From positions 21,729 through 85,728 of the forward strand of contig NZ_JACJTO010000016.1 of NCBI RefSeq assembly GCF_014698755.1: 64,000 bases of DNA, in the 5' to 3' direction. This stretch comes from Aphanizomenon flos-aquae FACHB-1287. Its GTDB lineage: Bacteria > Cyanobacteriota > Cyanobacteriia > Cyanobacteriales > Nostocaceae. Below, piece after piece: positions 48,241-56,685 of this stretch. The translations under genes were made by a program, and so were the position numbers. Each line of letters starts with the position of its first letter. Position 1 is the first letter of the stretch. Under the pieces are notes generated by a model that had not been told where the DNA came from, made no database searches, and was given only the letters and a program-made list of their open reading frames with translations.

Positions 48241-48390
48241 ATAGTAGGTTAGTTTGAAAAAGGAAACCCAACAAAATCCTTTAGTAGCTTATAGTAGGTT
48301 AGTTTGAAAAAGGAAACCCAACAAAATCCTTTAGTAGATTATAGTAGGTTGGGTTGACAAAGGAAACCCAACAAAATCCTTTAGTAGATT
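48241..48390. repeat. Three tandem copies of a 50-bp unit
   Basis: Units start ATAGTAGGTT at 48241, 48291 and 48341, each holding GTAGGTTAGTTTGAAAAAGG and AAACCCAACAAAATCC; the third differs in reading GTTGGGTTGAC. Each unit can form a hairpin (GGTT/AACC arms). The unit belongs to the dispersed GTAGGTTGGGTT...AACCCAAC repeat group also present at 18446, 45362 and 50998. It lies in the 310-bp gap upstream of the MoxR gene. Confidence 0.85.
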
Positions 48391-48500
48391 ATAGTTTGAC
48401 CAAGACCTTGATAATTTTGGGTTTTTGGGTTTTGCTATCGCTCAATCCAACCTACATTCTCACATACACAAAAAAGGAATAGAAAGAGATTTTGAGAAAT

Positions 48501-49589
48501 TTAATTTTTACTTTCTCGTAATTTACGCCATTTCCCTAACCAGTTTATCAGTTCTCGTTCATTTATTCGGCGTTTTTGTGCTTTTAGTTGTAATACATTA
48601 TTAAGGTTTTCTGTACTGCTCCCTGTTTGTTCTTCCCAGATTTTTAGTAAAACCTGATCTTCTACAGGAATTTGACTCAAACCCAAAACTTTTTGTAGTT
48701 GTATTTGTTCTTCTTTCCCTAGCATTTCAACAACAAAATCACTAGATACTGCTTTTTCTAAAACTCCAGCTAAAGCGTGAATATAAGCCTGACTATTATC
48801 TATAACTGGTGTTTTTAAAGTTACTGGTTTACCAAAGCGGCGATTTTTAGCCCAAATTAACACCAATAATAGGATAATTCCCTGAATAAAAGCTGGTAAT
48901 AGGGGAGTTTTTGCAAAATAATTGAATATACTGTCTTCTCCTACTTTTTCCTGAATATCTTTGTCTTTATAACCATGAATATATTCGTCTACAAATATTT
49001 TCTGACTATTTTTGGTCACTAAATCTCCTAGTAATTTAAAATTACCATCCTTTTCTTGATAGGCATTAGCTGCTAAATATGGTGTTGTTACTAAAATAAC
49101 TTTACCTTGACCAAGTTTTCTTTGCCAAATTATTGCCCCAAATTCGTCTTCTAGTATAACTTGTTCTCCTTTATTACGATTATATCGGCGGCTAGTATCA
49201 ATTTTAACTTCTCCAAACGCTGATTCATGCTGGGTGCTAAATGCTGCTGCTGTTACTGGTCGTTTAATTCCTAAAATTACTAAAGTATTCCCTTTTTCTA
49301 CCCATTCTTCTTGTTGTGGATATGTTTCCATATCCTTGAACTCACTGTTAACTTGTAGTAAAGTTACAGGGTTTTTTGTGGTTGGTAAATCACTAAATGG
49401 CTTTTGCCAACGCTGAATACTGATCTGTTTTTCTTGCATAAAAGCATACCACGCACCATAACCATCAGGAGCGCGACTATACGTAGAGCCATTAGTTATT
49501 TTAGTATTGGGGGCTGCTAAAATAGTCAGTAATATTATCGCTAATAAAACTATCCAGCCAAACCAAAAAGTACGCTGATTGGGTTTCAT
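48501..49589 (-). CDS. DUF4350 domain-containing membrane protein
   Basis: 362 aa. Membrane segments at about 8-24 (FGWIVLLAIILLTILAAPN) and about 233-252 (LPAFIQGIILLLVLIWAKN). Between them is a DUF4350-type domain of the glutamine-amidotransferase-like fold (SRAPDGYGAWYAFMQE, DEYIHGY). Part of the MoxR cluster. Confidence 0.85.
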   Translation of the reverse strand: MKPNQRTFWFGWIVLLAIILLTILAAPNTKITNGSTYSRAPDGYGAWYAFMQEKQISIQRWQKPFSDLPTTKNPVTLLQVNSEFKDMETYPQQEEWVEKGNTLVILGIKRPVTAAAFSTQHESAFGEVKIDTSRRYNRNKGEQVILEDEFGAIIWQRKLGQGKVILVTTPYLAANAYQEKDGNFKLLGDLVTKNSQKIFVDEYIHGYKDKDIQEKVGEDSIFNYFAKTPLLPAFIQGIILLLVLIWAKNRRFGKPVTLKTPVIDNSQAYIHALAGVLEKAVSSDFVVEMLGKEEQIQLQKVLGLSQIPVEDQVLLKIWEEQTGSSTENLNNVLQLKAQKRRINERELINWLGKWRKLRESKN

Positions 49590-49639
49590 AATTTATAATT
49601 ATCCATGATAATTGGGGAAATACAGCAGATTTCAATATT

Positions 49640-49677
49640 ATGAGGTACAGATATTAATGATAATTGTAATGTACCTT
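49640..49677. repeat. Short form of the ATGAGGTACA palindromic repeat
   Basis: ATGAGGTACAGATATTAATG at 49640-49659 and TGTACCTTA at 49669-49677. It reads into the stop codon of the DUF4129 gene, whose last codons therefore lie at the edge of the repeat. Confidence 0.5.
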
Positions 49678-50293
49678 AACCAGATGAAATCCGCTGTATT
49701 TGTTGATAAGCTTGCCAACATTGTTGATAATTTTCTGCCAATATTTTGTAATTACTAAAGCATAATTTTTCATGGGTAGTAATTAATATTTGATAGGGTT
49801 GAATAAGAGTAACCGATGATTTGAGTAAGTGTAAATATTCCCCATTTGTGCGACTAGGTTTTTCTAGAGCAATTGCTTGTTCATGTAACTGCTGTAACAT
49901 TGCCAAATAAATACAGCGACAAGCTTCTGTATAATTATCCTGTCGGTTAAATTCCTGAGATTGTTTTAATAATAAAGCAATTGAAATTTCTCTGGAATCA
50001 ACGTTTTTTCTAGAACTCGAATAATTACTAATTGTATTCAGCCAAGCATAAATATAAGGATTAAATTCTTGCCATAATCGCCACCCTATCCACAGTAAAA
50101 ATGAACCTAATCCTGACCAAAATAGGATTTCTAATAACTTTCCTACCCAAGGACTAATTGACCATTCAGAAGGTAATTCTGGGAGAATTGTTTGAAACTG
50201 GGAAAATTGATATTCCACCCATTCCCCTACTTTTTGCTGAAATAAAGAAAACTCCCACACCCAATTTGTTTTTTCAAAAGCATCTGTAGACAT
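49676..50293 (-). CDS. DUF4129 domain-containing membrane protein
   Basis: 205 aa. One membrane segment (LEILFWSGLGSFLLWIGWRLW) and a C-terminal DUF4129 domain (ALLLKQSQEFNRQDNYTEAC, then RTNGEYLHLL). First gene of the cluster with DUF4350, MoxR and DUF58. The start is uncertain: ATG at 50293 fits the family better than ATG at 50335. Confidence 0.82.
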   Translation of the reverse strand: MSTDAFEKTNWVWEFSLFQQKVGEWVEYQFSQFQTILPELPSEWSISPWVGKLLEILFWSGLGSFLLWIGWRLWQEFNPYIYAWLNTISNYSSSRKNVDSREISIALLLKQSQEFNRQDNYTEACRCIYLAMLQQLHEQAIALEKPSRTNGEYLHLLKSSVTLIQPYQILITTHEKLCFSNYKILAENYQQCWQAYQQIQRISSG

Positions 50294-50458
50294 AAAAAAA
50301 GAATGGCTCAACCTATTTTTTATTTGTATTAACATTTCCAAAAATTAAATATCTGGTTTCTCAAACCCCCGGAGAAAACTTTCGGGGAAAGTCCCTAGAT
50401 TTTTTTAGAGATGTTGATGACTGAATTTGCTAACTTAGTATAAAAGAGAATTTTGCAA

Positions 50459-50917
50459 ATGACTATTTATTTTTATCAAGTTTCCCAGCCCTATGGTTGT
50501 TTTTCTAACTTTTCTCCCCACAGTATTAACATTGATGGTACTTACTGGCCAACCGTTGAGCATTATTATCAAGCACAAAAGTTTGTTGGTAGTTCCGATG
50601 CTCCCATTATACCTTTAATTCACGCTGCTGTCAGTCCTGAACAGGCTGCTGCTTTAGGGCGTTGTCCCTCTCGTCGTTTCCGTCCAGATTGGGAATTGGT
50701 CAAAACTCAAGTCATGCGGATTGGGGTACTACACAAATTTATCACTCATGCTGATATTAGGGAAATATTATTAATCACAGGTGATGAAATGCTCATAGAA
50801 AATTCCCCTACAGATTGTTTCTGGGGCTGTGGTGCAAATCATACAGGAGAAAATCATCTCGGTAAAATCCTCATGAGTGTACGTGCAGAAATCCGCTCAC
50901 AATTCTTGAAAAGATGA
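50459..50917 (+). CDS. NADAR family protein
   Basis: 152 aa, YbiA-like (DUF1768). YFYQVSQPYGCFSNFSPHSI, WPTVEHYYQAQKF, RRFRPDWELVKTQVMRIG and DCFWGCGANHTGENHLGKIL are the family's conserved blocks. These enzymes hydrolyse N-glycosidic bonds in riboflavin intermediates or remove ADP-ribose from nucleic acids. Single gene without a visible DarT-type partner. ATG at 50459 chosen. Confidence 0.93.
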   Translation: MTIYFYQVSQPYGCFSNFSPHSINIDGTYWPTVEHYYQAQKFVGSSDAPIIPLIHAAVSPEQAAALGRCPSRRFRPDWELVKTQVMRIGVLHKFITHADIREILLITGDEMLIENSPTDCFWGCGANHTGENHLGKILMSVRAEIRSQFLKR

Positions 50918-50928
50918 AAACCATTGAT

Positions 50929-51105
50929 ACTGGTCGCTTATATAAAATATTGTTTACTGAGCAATACCTTGTCCAAATTGGAAAAACCCTGAATTTGTAG
51001 GTTGGGTTGAAGTATGAAACCCAACATTGGCGTTGGGTCGCGTTGTCGCTTAACCCAAGCTACAGAAAATGGACTGGTCGCTTGTATAAACTATTGTTTA
51101 CTGAG
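50929..51105. repeat. 33-bp direct repeats around a GTAGGTTGGGTT hairpin element
   Basis: ACTGGTCGCTTATATAAAAT at 50929 onward and ACTGGTCGCTTGTATAAACT at 51073 onward, both continuing ATTGTTTACTGAG. Between them is GTAGGTTGGGTTGAAG (50998 on), then AACCCAACA and AACCCAAGCTAC. Looks like a small duplication or insertion in the gap between the NADAR and TPR genes. Confidence 0.65.
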
Positions 51106-51168
51106 AATATCATCAAAAAAAGCTGATATTATAAACAGAGGTTACGATTTTACCAAGTATTAATTCTG

Positions 51169-51780
51169 ATGAAAAATAGAAAACAACAACATAATTGGCT
51201 GATGTTACTGGTAGGTAAGGGCTATATAACTTTGTCTATTAGTATTCTGTTGTTTGGTTGTGTGAGTGCAGTTACTGACTCTAGCCGTGTTTTGGCAAAA
51301 GATGATTCCTCAAAAATTGCTCAATCTCCAGCAGCAACAAAGAAAAATGCAGAACGGCTTTTGGAAGAGGGAATGACACTTTATCAACAAGGATCAGCAG
51401 AGTCTTTGCGACAAGCAATTCAAAAATGGCAAGAGGCTTTATCGCTGTATCGGGTGGTCAATGATAAGAAAAACGAAGCTAATACCTTTGTTTGGATCGG
51501 TTTTGTCTACAATAATTTAGGAGAAAAGCAAAAGGCACTGGACTATTACAACCAAGCCTTACCCATACTTCGGGCTGTGGGCGATAGCGAAGCGCTCCGT
51601 AGGAATCGCGGTGGGGAAGCTACCACTCTCAATAATATCGGTCTTGTCTACAATGCTTTAGGAGAAAAGCAAAAGGCACTGGACTTTTTCAACCAAGCTT
51701 TACCCATATATCGGGCTGTGGGCGATCCCTATTTAGAAGTTACCATTCTTGATAATATTCGTGCATTAGGAGGATTTTAA
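51169..51780 (+). CDS. TPR lipoprotein carrying an SDR5-like insertion
   Basis: 203 aa. The signal peptide has a lipobox (ISILLFGC), so it is probably a lipoprotein. Two and a half TPR repeats follow (VWIGFVYNNLGEKQKALDYY, LNNIGLVYNALGEKQKALDFF). Between the repeats, residues SEALRRN interrupt the expected AVGD-RGGEATTLNNIG and correspond exactly to a 21-bp insertion at 51586-51606. The chain ends soon after the second repeat, so it may be the N-terminal part of a longer TPR (often CHAT-fused) protein. Confidence 0.82.
   Translation: MKNRKQQHNWLMLLVGKGYITLSISILLFGCVSAVTDSSRVLAKDDSSKIAQSPAATKKNAERLLEEGMTLYQQGSAESLRQAIQKWQEALSLYRVVNDKKNEANTFVWIGFVYNNLGEKQKALDYYNQALPILRAVGDSEALRRNRGGEATTLNNIGLVYNALGEKQKALDFFNQALPIYRAVGDPYLEVTILDNIRALGGF
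51586..51606 (+). mobile_element. SDR5-like 21-bp element inside a HIP1 octamer
   Basis: The bases before are GCGAT (51581-51585) and those after CGC (51607-51609); together they would make the HIP1 octamer GCGATCGC. The 21-bp insert (AGCGAAGCGC then TCCGTAGGAAT) keeps the reading frame of the TPR gene. The SDR5 family of Nostoc is reported to occur only inside HIP1 sites. The paralogous repeat 130 bp downstream reads GGGCGATCCC without an insert. Confidence 0.8.
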
Positions 51781-52322
51781 GTATAGGCTTTTAAAGCTCA
51801 CTGATGTTTTTTGTTTGTAAAGTTTAATTGCAAAAATATCCAATCTATTTTAAAGTTGTTATTCTAATAGTTGAAGCCATTAGAGCTTCCCTGGCAGATA
51901 CAACAGCTAGAGAGAAAGAAGAAGATAGAAAATGCAAGTTAGGTAAGAGGTGAAATTGCTGTTTAGTTCAAATCTGTCTCGTCAACAAACGACAACACCC
52001 AACGCGAAAGCTGATATTCCCTCAAATCAATGAAAATCAGGGGGCGCTGTAACTGGTTTCCATCCCTTATTGATCAAGTTGATGAAAGGTAGTACATCCC
52101 TGGCTAGAGTTAACAAAAAGAGGGATTCAACAAGCTAGTAGATGTGTGGGTGTTGTTGTTTGTAATATTATCCTAAAATTGAATAGCAACAGTGAATAAT
52201 AGTTTAAAATAGTCTATCCTGAATTAAAGAATTGTCGGGGTGGTTTTTTCTGAGTTATTTGTGAGAATATATTATATTATTAGCTAACAATTAAGTAGAT
52301 ATATTTTTAGTAATGTGAATTT
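51781..52322. other. Long intergenic region around a candidate RNA
   Basis: 542 bp without a protein gene. It contains the candidate structured RNA at 51985-52163; the remainder is A/T-rich. No clear promoter or terminator was identified. Confidence 0.5.
51985..52163 (+). ncRNA. Candidate structured RNA, 6S-like in size and shape
   Basis: 51985-52001 pairs with 52147-52163 as a 17-bp closing stem containing a G-U pair, which is allowed only for a + strand transcript. An open region follows, then AGCT/AGCT (52009-52012 / 52133-52136), TCCCTC/GAGGGA (52018-52023 / 52120-52125), CAGGG/CCCTG (52038-52042 / 52098-52102), and an apical stem around CATC/GATG (52061-52064 / 52081-52084). The result is a rod of about 180 nt with a central bubble, like 6S RNA. 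Identity is not proven; no conserved primary motif was recognised. Confidence 0.4.
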
Positions 52323-52571
52323 ATGCCTAGAACTCCTAACGAGTATGCTGTCTTTTTGCTGTTAGATAATGGACATCGGGAAGAAGTGCGTTTTTCTACC
52401 TTTCCAGAATTTCAGAAATGGTACACTAGTGTATTAACTCCCAAGCATGATTCTAACGAATTTATTAACGTACCGATTAAGAACATTCAAGGTGAATATC
52501 TAGTGGTACGGCCATCTAAAATTGCAGGGATTCGGGTAGAACCAGTTTTTAATTCCAGTATTGAAAGATAA
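52323..52571 (+). CDS. Conserved cyanobacterial hypothetical protein
   Basis: 82 aa soluble protein (MPRTPNEYAVFLLLDNGHRE, KWYTSVLTPKHDSNEFINVP, GEYLVVRPSKIAGIRVEP). Three bases separate it from the mltA start, so the two are co-transcribed. Function unknown. Confidence 0.8.
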   Translation: MPRTPNEYAVFLLLDNGHREEVRFSTFPEFQKWYTSVLTPKHDSNEFINVPIKNIQGEYLVVRPSKIAGIRVEPVFNSSIER

Positions 52572-52574
52572 AAG

Positions 52575-53837
52575 ATGAGAAAAAACCTAACTTTGCTTGC
52601 TTTAGGACTGGGAATTGCTCTGATAAATCCACTTTCTTCAGTTATAGCTCAAGCTCCTACTTCACAGCCAATTACAATACCAGTAACACCACCAGTAACA
52701 CCACCAGTAACACCACCAGTAACACCACCAGTAACACCACCAGTAACACTACCAGCGCTCGAACTTATTGATTTAGAAAGCGTTTGTACTCCTGATAATT
52801 GTCTAGGTTTAGACGAACAACTGTGGGGTAAACAGGGGGATAAACAAGCGTTACTAACTTCAATAGATAACAGTTTGACTTATTTAGCAACTAATAAAGC
52901 TATTGAAGTATATCAAAATTATCCGATTAAGGAAATTACCCTAAATCGAGTCCGAGAAAGTTTAGTCCGTTTTCGACAAGTGGTTGTTAGTTCTCAGTCA
53001 GCAGCAGAACTACAAGCTGCTGTGCGTCGGGAATTTGCTTTTTATCAGTCTGTGGGCAATGATGGTAAGGGGACTGTTAAATTTACAGCCTATTATGAAC
53101 CTGTGTATGTGGCCAGTAGAGTTAGGACTGCTGTATACAGGTATCCTCTTTATCGTCTACCAGCGGATTTTCAGAAATGGCCAAAACCCCATCCTAAAAG
53201 GGTTGATTTAGAAGGGAAAGATGGATTACTGGGGGATAAAAGTAAATTACGGGGATTAGAAATTCTCTGGTTCAGTAATCGTTTAGACCCTTACATGGTT
53301 CATATCCAAGGTTCTGCCCAAATTAGATTAACTAATGGACAAAGAACATCTGTTGGTTATGCGGGGGGAACTGATTATCCTTGGACTAGTATTGGCAAGG
53401 AATTGGCAAAAGATGGTAAACTGCCCCTTAGTGGCTTAAGTATGCCGAAATTAATTAGTTATTTCCAGAAACATCCCAAGGAATTGAGTAATTATTTACC
53501 CCGTTGGGAAAGATTTATTTTCTTTGCAGAAACTAACGGTGCACCTGCTACTGGTAGTCTTATGATACCTGTCACCGCTGAACGTTCTATTGCTACAGAT
53601 AAGGCACTTATGCCTCCAGGAGCATTGGCGCTAATTATCAATTCTTTTCCTTATCCTAATAGTAGCGGTAAATTGGAATCTCGTCTAGTGAACCGTTTTG
53701 TTTTAGATCAGGATACTGGTAGTGCAATTAAAGGACCAGGAAGGGTTGATTATTTTATGGGTTCTGGTAAATTAGCGGGCGATCGCGCTGGCATTTCTGG
53801 CGGTAATGGGTTACTATTTTATTTATTACTAAAATAA
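52575..53837 (+). CDS. mltA: Membrane-bound lytic murein transglycosylase A
   Basis: 420 aa peptidoglycan-cleaving enzyme. The signal peptide ends at about residue 25 (SSVIAQ). A linker of six PVTP units encoded by a 12-bp tandem repeat (52680-52751) follows. The MltA domain carries KGTVKFTAYYEPVY and MVHIQGSAQIRLTNGQ. The 3D domain near the C-terminus has the catalytic Asp at 392 (GRVDYFMGSGKLAGDRAG). No lipobox cysteine is present, unlike E. coli MltA. Confidence 0.93.
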   Translation: MRKNLTLLALGLGIALINPLSSVIAQAPTSQPITIPVTPPVTPPVTPPVTPPVTPPVTLPALELIDLESVCTPDNCLGLDEQLWGKQGDKQALLTSIDNSLTYLATNKAIEVYQNYPIKEITLNRVRESLVRFRQVVVSSQSAAELQAAVRREFAFYQSVGNDGKGTVKFTAYYEPVYVASRVRTAVYRYPLYRLPADFQKWPKPHPKRVDLEGKDGLLGDKSKLRGLEILWFSNRLDPYMVHIQGSAQIRLTNGQRTSVGYAGGTDYPWTSIGKELAKDGKLPLSGLSMPKLISYFQKHPKELSNYLPRWERFIFFAETNGAPATGSLMIPVTAERSIATDKALMPPGALALIINSFPYPNSSGKLESRLVNRFVLDQDTGSAIKGPGRVDYFMGSGKLAGDRAGISGGNGLLFYLLLK

Positions 53838-53841
53838 TAGG

Positions 53842-54060
53842 TAATTGAGTATTAGCGGGCAAGATGCCCGCCCCACAAGAGTTTTAAGAGTTTTATTTTT
53901 GCTTAATATGGTGGATAATCAAATTTATCATCATCAGCATAAACATAAATAGTTAATTGAGCATTAGCGGGCAAGATGCCCACACCACAAGAGTTTTAAG
54001 AGTTTTATTTTTGCTTAATATGGTGGATAATCAAATTCATCATCATCAGCATAAACATAG
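53842..54060. repeat. Tandem duplication with 112-bp period covering a gene tail
   Basis: Two near-identical copies (about 53842-53948 and 53954-54060), each containing TTAGCGGGCAAGATGCCC, ACAAGAGTTTTAAGAG and the last 14 codons of the minus-strand gene at 54015 (YVYADDDEFDYPPY; the outer copy has K for E). The outer copy is a non-functional duplicate of the gene end. Confidence 0.85.
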
Positions 54061-54887
54061 GAACTGCTAACACCAGCTATTTCTCCTTTTGAAGTGTCTG
54101 GTTTAATTACTTCTTTTCCAAATTCTTTGTATTCTTCAAAGGCCTTACAAATTATTTCTGACTCAGGGGAGTCTGAGGCAATCATATAATCTGTTAAATT
54201 TGAAACTGTAGGATGTTTATAATCTACAGTTGAGGCTACTAAAGCAATATTGGGTTCTACACCCCTTTCTTCAGCTTCAATTATCGGGCAATAAATTCCA
54301 TGGGCATGAAATAATGGTCCTTTAGGAATTACTGGTTGCTTTTGAAAACCGGCATAAGCTTTTTCTAATTCTCCTGCAAAACCGCCTGTAATTCGTCCTT
54401 GTTGATATTCAGCGTAATTTTTACCAAAACTAGCGCCCGCTGAACCACTCAGAGTTAATTGTAATGGTGATTGGTGCAAAAACTTTTTATCTTCACCGAC
54501 TAAAAAAATTATATGGCGGGTAAAGGTTTTAAATTTCAGTTTATCAGCCAAAAAGTCATCTTTATAATCTTTGTACGTACCTAGTCTAATCTTGGTTTCT
54601 CTGTCTTGGACCGATAATGGACCACGACGGACTATAACCAATCTGGGAGTAGTCGTCAGAAATACCGTATTTACTTCTCCAGAACTAAAGGTGTGCTGTA
54701 TCTCTTGCCAATTATGATCGGGTTTGAAACCAATAGCTTGAGCATTGTCCATTTTAACCGCTAAACCATAGCCTTGTAAACCGTCCTCACCATAGCGGGG
54801 ATTAATCATTTGACACCAAGGGACTACTTGGGACGGTGGGGCGTTAAATTTTTCGTCTTCAAAGTCGAACTTAGCAGATGCTTTCAT
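54015..54887 (-). CDS. Conserved cyanobacterial protein, DUF5895-like
   Basis: 290 aa soluble protein (VVPWCQMINPRYGEDGLQGY, HTFSSGEVNTVFLTTTPRLV, LTLSGSAGASFGKNYAEYQQ). From memory this matches the cyanobacterial DUF5895 group, which often has an acidic C-terminus like ADDDEFDYPPY. Function unknown. Its last 14 codons are duplicated downstream. Confidence 0.75.
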   Translation of the reverse strand: MKASAKFDFEDEKFNAPPSQVVPWCQMINPRYGEDGLQGYGLAVKMDNAQAIGFKPDHNWQEIQHTFSSGEVNTVFLTTTPRLVIVRRGPLSVQDRETKIRLGTYKDYKDDFLADKLKFKTFTRHIIFLVGEDKKFLHQSPLQLTLSGSAGASFGKNYAEYQQGRITGGFAGELEKAYAGFQKQPVIPKGPLFHAHGIYCPIIEAEERGVEPNIALVASTVDYKHPTVSNLTDYMIASDSPESEIICKAFEEYKEFGKEVIKPDTSKGEIAGVSSSYVYADDDEFDYPPY

Positions 54888-55125
54888 GATTTTAGAATAT
54901 CAGTGTGTTTAATTTAATAAGTCTATCGTTTGTACCATATTTTGTACCATCTATCTCCGGTATCAGGCACTTTGTGAATTAGATTGTAACAATTTCCGTT
55001 TAAATCCATTAATTCATCCCTTCTTATCTGCGTTTATCTGCGTTTATCTGCGTTCAATTATTCTTAATCTCCTACTCTATTTGATATTAGGGCAATTCAT
55101 CAATTACCCTAACAACTTATCTCAA

Positions 55126-56469
55126 CTACAATGCTCCAGCGGCAGTTTTATCAAGAATACTATTACTTAAATGACCAGTAATATTCATTGCTTGCAGGAC
55201 TGGATAACCTTCTATTCCCTGGGGATAATCAATGACGCTGACAGCGCCATTACCTTGACGGAAGTTCCAAAAATTCTCGTTAGATAAACCAAGAATATGA
55301 CATAATAAGGTTTTATTAGTGGCATCATGGGCTACTACTAATCCTAGTTTTAATTGCTGTATTTGGGCATTTTTAACAATAGCATTCCAATCAGTAACAC
55401 TGCGTTCTCTTACTTGTTCTAAATTTTCTCCTTCTGGCATTTGTACATGGGCTGGTATTGTCCGCCAACTTTCTAATTCTCCAGGAAATTCTTGCTCAAT
55501 TTCTGATTCAAATTTACCTTCCCATAGTCCATGACTAATTTCCCTTAAACCAGCAAATAGTTCTAATTTTAAACTAGTATGATATTTTAAGATAATTTCC
55601 GCTGTTTCCTTGGGACGGGACATGGTACTGCTAACAGCAAAATCAATATTTACGTCTTTGAGAAATTCTGCGGCTTTTCCGGCTTGGTTTCTGCCATTAT
55701 CATTGAGGGGAATATCAATTTGTCCTTGAAACTTACCTTGACGATTCCATTCAGTTTCTCCATGACGCACTAATAATAATCTTACCCCTTGATGACCAGG
55801 ACGCAAGGAAGGGAAAGTTTCACCCAAATGTTGCGTTTGATTCATGGATTCTAATTGTACTGGTTCACCCAAACCACCGGCAAAATTCAAGATACTAATT
55901 CCGCAGTTAGATTGTTGTAAACAATGGTAGCGACTGGGGGAAATTCCCAAGGCTGTGCTAATTAAGGCGCGGTTAATCCCATTATGACCAACAATCAGAA
56001 TAGTTTCTCCTTGGTGTTGGGGGAGAATCTCTTGCCAAAACTGTTTGGCTTGGGTGTATAAAGCTAGAACTGGGAAATGTTCTCTAGTCCCGGAATCTTC
56101 CTGTAAAACCATGGGAAATTCGTGGGGACGTTCTTTCCAGGTGCGGTAATCTTCTGTTAACTTTTCTTGGACTTCACTTGTAGTCATTCCTACCCAGAGA
56201 GGTAAATCAATTTCTACCAATTGTTCATCAATTTGAATCACAGGAGCTTGTGCTGCTAATTGACTGCGAATAATTTCGGCCGTTGATTTTGCTCGCTGGA
56301 GGGGACTGCTATAAATAGCTTGAAAGGAAATACTACTGAGGGCTTTACCTGCTTGATTGGCATCATTTTGTCCTTTTTCGGTTAATGATGAGGCATCAGT
56401 GCGCCCTTGGATACGTTTTTCTATATTGTAGGTACTTTGACCATGACGCACGATGATTACACGGGTCAT
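55126..56469 (-). CDS. Histidine phosphatase family protein with two domains
   Basis: 447 aa with two phosphoglycerate-mutase-like domains: the first with VRHGQSTYN (catalytic His9) and VGHNGINRALI, the second (from about residue 230) with VRHGETEWN and VAHDATNKTLL, where Ala replaces the usual Gly. Two-domain proteins of this type are common in cyanobacteria. The substrate is unknown; phosphoserine phosphatase or phosphoglycerate mutase annotations are both used. Confidence 0.92.
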   Translation of the reverse strand: MTRVIIVRHGQSTYNIEKRIQGRTDASSLTEKGQNDANQAGKALSSISFQAIYSSPLQRAKSTAEIIRSQLAAQAPVIQIDEQLVEIDLPLWVGMTTSEVQEKLTEDYRTWKERPHEFPMVLQEDSGTREHFPVLALYTQAKQFWQEILPQHQGETILIVGHNGINRALISTALGISPSRYHCLQQSNCGISILNFAGGLGEPVQLESMNQTQHLGETFPSLRPGHQGVRLLLVRHGETEWNRQGKFQGQIDIPLNDNGRNQAGKAAEFLKDVNIDFAVSSTMSRPKETAEIILKYHTSLKLELFAGLREISHGLWEGKFESEIEQEFPGELESWRTIPAHVQMPEGENLEQVRERSVTDWNAIVKNAQIQQLKLGLVVAHDATNKTLLCHILGLSNENFWNFRQGNGAVSVIDYPQGIEGYPVLQAMNITGHLSNSILDKTAAGAL

Positions 56470-56685
56470 TTGTTTGTTTTCCTCTATTGAAAGCCCTAAT
56501 TCTACTGCAAAATGTACTCTCCTTGCTATCCTGTTCTGGGCTGATGAGAGTTAAAATACAGAATTAATAATTAAAATAGGCTAAATTAATGATTAAAATC
56601 ACATTATTCATCTATTTTAACTAGCTTAATAGGTGAAATTAGAATAGCTGTATTTATCTCCGGTTCTAGGACAAAATAGTAAATT

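Noticed and set aside
52055..52090. Possible single CRISPR repeat (GTTTCCATCCC...GATGAAAG)
   Set aside because: Occurs once, no array and no cas genes; better explained as a stem of the candidate RNA.
55017..55055. Tandem TTATCTGCG units as a regulatory array
   Set aside because: Three short copies of a common dispersed cyanobacterial sequence; no further structure.
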